24,393 bases of DNA. Origin: VAZQ01 sp036522235. Lineage in GTDB: Bacteria > Pseudomonadota > Alphaproteobacteria > Rhizobiales > Xanthobacteraceae. The notes under the pieces are model-generated. The model ran no database searches. It was not told the DNA's origin and saw only the letters and a program-made list of their open reading frames with translations. Shown here piece after piece: positions 24,019 to 24,393 of this stretch. Numbering within the stretch: position 1 is the first letter of the stretch; every line of letters begins with the position of its first letter. Both the position numbers and the translations under genes were made by a program. The stretch is taken from contig DATDGG010000244.1 of the NCBI GenBank assembly GCA_036522235.1, positions 1 through 24,393 on the forward strand, written 5' to 3'.

Positions 24019-24393
24019 TCAGCTCTCCACCCGCCGCCAACCCTCCGGTGACAACCGCTCCTGCGGCAGAAAGCGCCCCTTGTAGTCCATCTTGCGCGAT
24101 CCCTGCACCCAATAGCCGAGATACACGTAGGGCAGCCCCATGCGCCGGGCTCGCGCCAGATGATCGAGGATCATGAAGGTACCGAGCGAGCGTAGGCCCT
24201 CGTCCGATTCGAAAAACGAATAGACCATCGAAAGGCCGTCGCTGAGCACGTCGGTCAGCGCGACCGCCAGGAGGGCGCCGCAGCCGCGCCCGTTGATCGT
24301 GCTGTCGGGCCCGCGCCGGCGGTACTCGACGATCCGTGTCTCGACATGGCTGTCCTCGACCATCATGGCATAGTCGAGCACCGTCATGTCGGC
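24019..24393 (-). CDS. bpt: aspartate/glutamate leucyltransferase (Bpt/ATE family), C-terminal part, cut by window edge
   Basis: The last 124 residues of a leucyl-tRNA:protein transferase lie here, and the frame runs off the right end of the window, so the true start is not visible. The family is placed by DYAMMVEDSHVETRIVEYR, DVLSDGLSMVYSFFE and the highly typical GTFMILDHLARARRMGLPYVYLGYWVQGSRKMDYKGRF-like C-terminal block. The enzyme is predicted to add leucine to proteins with N-terminal Asp or Glu, feeding the ClpS/ClpAP N-degron pathway. Older annotation calls it arginyltransferase (ate). The stop is TGA at 24019-24021; 74 bases separate it from the sigma factor start. Confidence 0.92.
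   Translation of the reverse strand, partial: ADMTVLDYAMMVEDSHVETRIVEYRRRGPDSTINGRGCGALLAVALTDVLSDGLSMVYSFFESDEGLRSLGTFMILDHLARARRMGLPYVYLGYWVQGSRKMDYKGRFLPQERLSPEGWRRVES

Noticed and set aside
1..24393. CRISPR array, prophage, insertion sequence or toxin-antitoxin pair
   Set aside because: No spaced direct repeats, transposase, integrase or toxin-like small gene pairs were seen; the tRNA-Ser shows no adjacent integrase or repeated 3' end.

Overview
The window looks like chromosomal core DNA of a high-GC alphaproteobacterium, most likely Hyphomicrobiales (Rhizobiales) close to the Bradyrhizobium/Xanthobacteraceae group. The basis is the Bradyrhizobium-type Porin_2 proteins, the gene order rpoZ - rsh - pdxJ - acpS - lepB - rnc - era - recO - parC, which I recall from Rhizobiales, the neighbouring dapA/smpB, and an ECF sigma factor with a DUF1109/NrsF-type partner. 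This placement rests on recognition, not on a search. No phage, transposase, CRISPR array or plasmid function was found.

Layout. Positions 1-180 hold a tRNA-Ser(GCU) with a good promoter. 247-990 (-) is a YwaF/TIGR02206-type membrane protein. 1351-4756 holds two tandem porins, each preceded by a related ~100-nt upstream block; the second porin lacks a large internal part of the barrel. 4782-8032 (-) holds an alpha/beta hydrolase and a soluble lytic transglycosylase. 8286-9649 (+) is dapA and mscL. 9659-11483 (-) is smpB, a family-5-type uracil-DNA glycosylase and a NYN-domain protein. 11800-14726 (+) is rpoZ and the (p)ppGpp synthetase/hydrolase gene rsh, interrupted by one in-frame amber codon. 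14768-15939 is the overlapping pair pdxJ-acpS, closed by a strong intrinsic terminator. 16050-20295 is a tandem pair of signal peptidase I genes followed by rnc, era and recO, partly overlapping. 20370-22649 is parC. 22656-23944 (-) is the ECF sigma/anti-sigma pair. The right edge cuts a bpt (leucyl-tRNA:protein transferase) gene on the minus strand.

How the genes relate. Most are housekeeping: translation quality control (smpB), RNA polymerase assembly (rpoZ), stringent response (rsh), cofactor supply (pdxJ, acpS), lysine/peptidoglycan precursors (dapA), wall turnover (slt), protein export (lepB), RNA processing and 30S maturation (rnc, era), and DNA repair and topology (recO, parC, UDG). 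The porins, MscL, Slt and the ECF pair add envelope functions.

I did not find an undescribed multi-gene system. The observations most worth checking are the amber codon inside the conserved synthetase domain of rsh, the internally deleted second porin with its duplicated upstream block, the tandem lepB pair whose similarity extends upstream of the genes, a terminator whose loop is the acpS stop codon, and a GTAACC-N16-CGAA element that overlaps the annotated start of the sigma factor.
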